From JAULUH01 sp032111745 (lineage in GTDB: Bacteria; Chloroflexota; Anaerolineae; JAAEKA01), in contig JAULUH010000244.1 of the NCBI GenBank assembly GCA_032111745.1, positions 1 to 6,007 on the forward strand: a stretch of DNA of 6,007 nucleotides, written 5' to 3'. A program made the translations under genes and the position numbers. Positions 4,938 through 6,007 of the stretch are shown here, piece after piece. Numbering within the stretch: position 1 is the stretch's first letter; each line of letters starts with the position of its first letter. Below the pieces are notes generated by a model that was not told where the DNA came from, made no database searches, and was given only the letters and a program-made list of their open reading frames with translations.

Positions 4938-6007
4938 TTACTGGTTCTCGAAGCGCCAGCTGCTACCCTCGCGCGTATCTTCTACTATAACACCCAACCC
5001 GACTAATCGGTTGCGCACCTCGTCGGCCAGAGCCCACTGCTTGGCGGTGCGCAGGTGGGTGCGCAGCTCCACCAGCAGGTCGATGAAGGGTGCCGCCGGA
5101 GCACCTTGCTGGTCCTGGTCAGGCGTAGCCAGGACCAATCCCAGCACCGAACTGAGCTCACGCATGGTTCCCTGGGCTGCGGCCAGGGGTGTGGCAGTTA
5201 CCCCGGCCTCGCGGGCCCGGTTGATCTCGGTGACCAGGTCAAAGAGTGCAGCCAGGGCACCGGCGGAGTTGAAGTCGTCGTCCATGGCCTGTTCGAAGGC
5301 CTGGCGGGCCTGGGCGGTGGCGGCCTGCAAGGCCTCCACCTCAAGCCCGGCCTCTGTCGTGCCGCGGGCCGGGCGGAGGGCGCTGCGCAGGCGGGCCAGG
5401 GCGCGCTCGTTGTCCGCGATGACGGTGTCGTTGAAGGCCAGGGGCTTGCGGTAGTGGGAGGAGATGATGAGCAGGCGGAGGACATCGGCCTCGTGCTCGG
5501 CCAGGAAGTCGTCCACGGTGACCAGGTTGCCGAGGCTCTTGGACATCTTCTCACCGCTGAGCTGGAGCATGCCGTTGTGCAGCCAGTAGCGGGCAAAGGG
5601 CTGGCCGGTGTAGCTTTCGGTTTGGGCGATCTCGTTCTCGTGGTGGGGGAAGATGAGATCGTTGCCGCCGCCGTGGATATCGATCTGGGGGCCGAGGTGC
5701 TTGAGGGCCATGGCCGAGCACTCGATGTGCCAGCCGGGGCGGCCCGGTCCCCAGGGGCTATCCCAGGCCGGCTCACCCGGCTTCTGGGCCTTCCAGAGGG
5801 CGAAGTCGTTGGGGTCCTCCTTGTCCGCCTCGGCCTCGACCCGGGTGCCGGAGAGCACCTCGTCGAGCTTGCGGCGGCTGAGCTTGCCGTAGTCCGCGTC
5901 CTGGCGCACGCGGAAGTAGACATCGCCGTCCACGGGGTAGGCGTAATGGCCTTCCTGCAGGGTCTGGACCATGTCGACGATCTCGGGGATGGTGTCCGAG
6001 ACCTGGG
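4938..6007 (-). CDS. cysS: cysteinyl-tRNA synthetase, C-terminal 355 residues
   Basis: The reading frame is open from the stop (4940-4938) to the right edge; the N-terminal part with the HIGH motif lies outside. The enzyme is a class I synthetase that activates cysteine with ATP and loads it onto tRNA-Cys in the cytosol. Numbered within the visible part: IPEIVDMVQTL and GDVYFRV (6-33), WHIECSAM (92-99) with zinc-ligand Cys96, DIHGGGNDLIFPHHENE (109-125) with the other expected zinc ligands His121 and Glu125, and the ATP-binding KMSKS loop (153-157). The anticodon-binding helical domain includes DDDFNSAGALAALFDL and ends ALADEVRNRL, VIVEDTREGSSWRF. An internal Met at 5972 is not the start, because homologous sequence (QVSDTIPEIVD) continues upstream. 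It is the first visible gene of the cysS-rlmB-glyA-plsY unit. Confidence 0.97.
   Translation of the reverse strand, partial: QVSDTIPEIVDMVQTLQEGHYAYPVDGDVYFRVRQDADYGKLSRRKLDEVLSGTRVEAEADKEDPNDFALWKAQKPGEPAWDSPWGPGRPGWHIECSAMALKHLGPQIDIHGGGNDLIFPHHENEIAQTESYTGQPFARYWLHNGMLQLSGEKMSKSLGNLVTVDDFLAEHEADVLRLLIISSHYRKPLAFNDTVIADNERALARLRSALRPARGTTEAGLEVEALQAATAQARQAFEQAMDDDFNSAGALAALFDLVTEINRAREAGVTATPLAAAQGTMRELSSVLGLVLATPDQDQQGAPAAPFIDLLVELRTHLRTAKQWALADEVRNRLVGLGVIVEDTREGSSWRFENQ

Noticed and set aside
4179..5006. 275-codon plus-strand open frame
   Set aside because: Antisense to rlmB and the cysS end; no family resemblance in its own frame.

Overview
The window is a GC-rich bacterial segment in which every recognisable gene lies on the minus strand. 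From right to left these are cysS (5' end cut by the window), an rlmB/TrmH-type 23S rRNA 2'-O-methyltransferase, glyA, plsY, a repeat-filled gap of about 1.8 kb, and the 5' part of an ECF-type RNA polymerase sigma factor that runs off the left edge. The order cysS-rlmB, the serine hydroxymethyltransferase segment SNKNMIPYDPEKP, and the PlsY motif SGRTGATN in place of the usual SGNxGATN suggest Chloroflexota. This is a recollection-based inference of moderate strength (about 0.5-0.6); no marker in the window proves it.

Positions 2176-6007 look like one transcription unit. cysS is followed after 27 nt by rlmB (GTG start). The rlmB stop and glyA start overlap as ATGA, with a strong AGGAGG inside the end of rlmB. 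glyA is followed after 24 nt by plsY, with a GGAG ribosome site. The products are housekeeping enzymes: cysteine charging of tRNA, ribosomal RNA modification, one-carbon and glycine supply, and the first acylation step of phospholipid synthesis. Their grouping fits a growth-linked operon rather than one pathway.

Positions 361-2175 hold no gene I can support. From about 650 onward the gap is a nested mosaic of repeats: a 34-bp unit in four tandem copies (1652-1786), a 107/108-bp unit (from 1783), a G-rich 19-bp unit in four perfect tandem copies (2020-2095), a dispersed module ending in GCACGCCCCTAC with four copies of which one is inverted, and a five-copy module built around CGCAGCC. These modules recur in the same order in two diverged composites (about 803-1136 and 1426-1786). 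Within the composites, and in an inverted third copy, two conserved blocks are always 77-79 nt apart. The array reaches the plsY stop codon. The 34- and 19-bp periods are not multiples of three, so the long open frames here are by-products of high GC and repetition.

Positions 1-360 encode the first 120 residues of an ECF sigma factor, with sigma region 2 clearly visible. Its start is fixed closely by an in-frame stop just upstream. Nothing in the window shows a defence system, CRISPR array, transposase or RNA gene. The part most worth a second look is the repeat mosaic.
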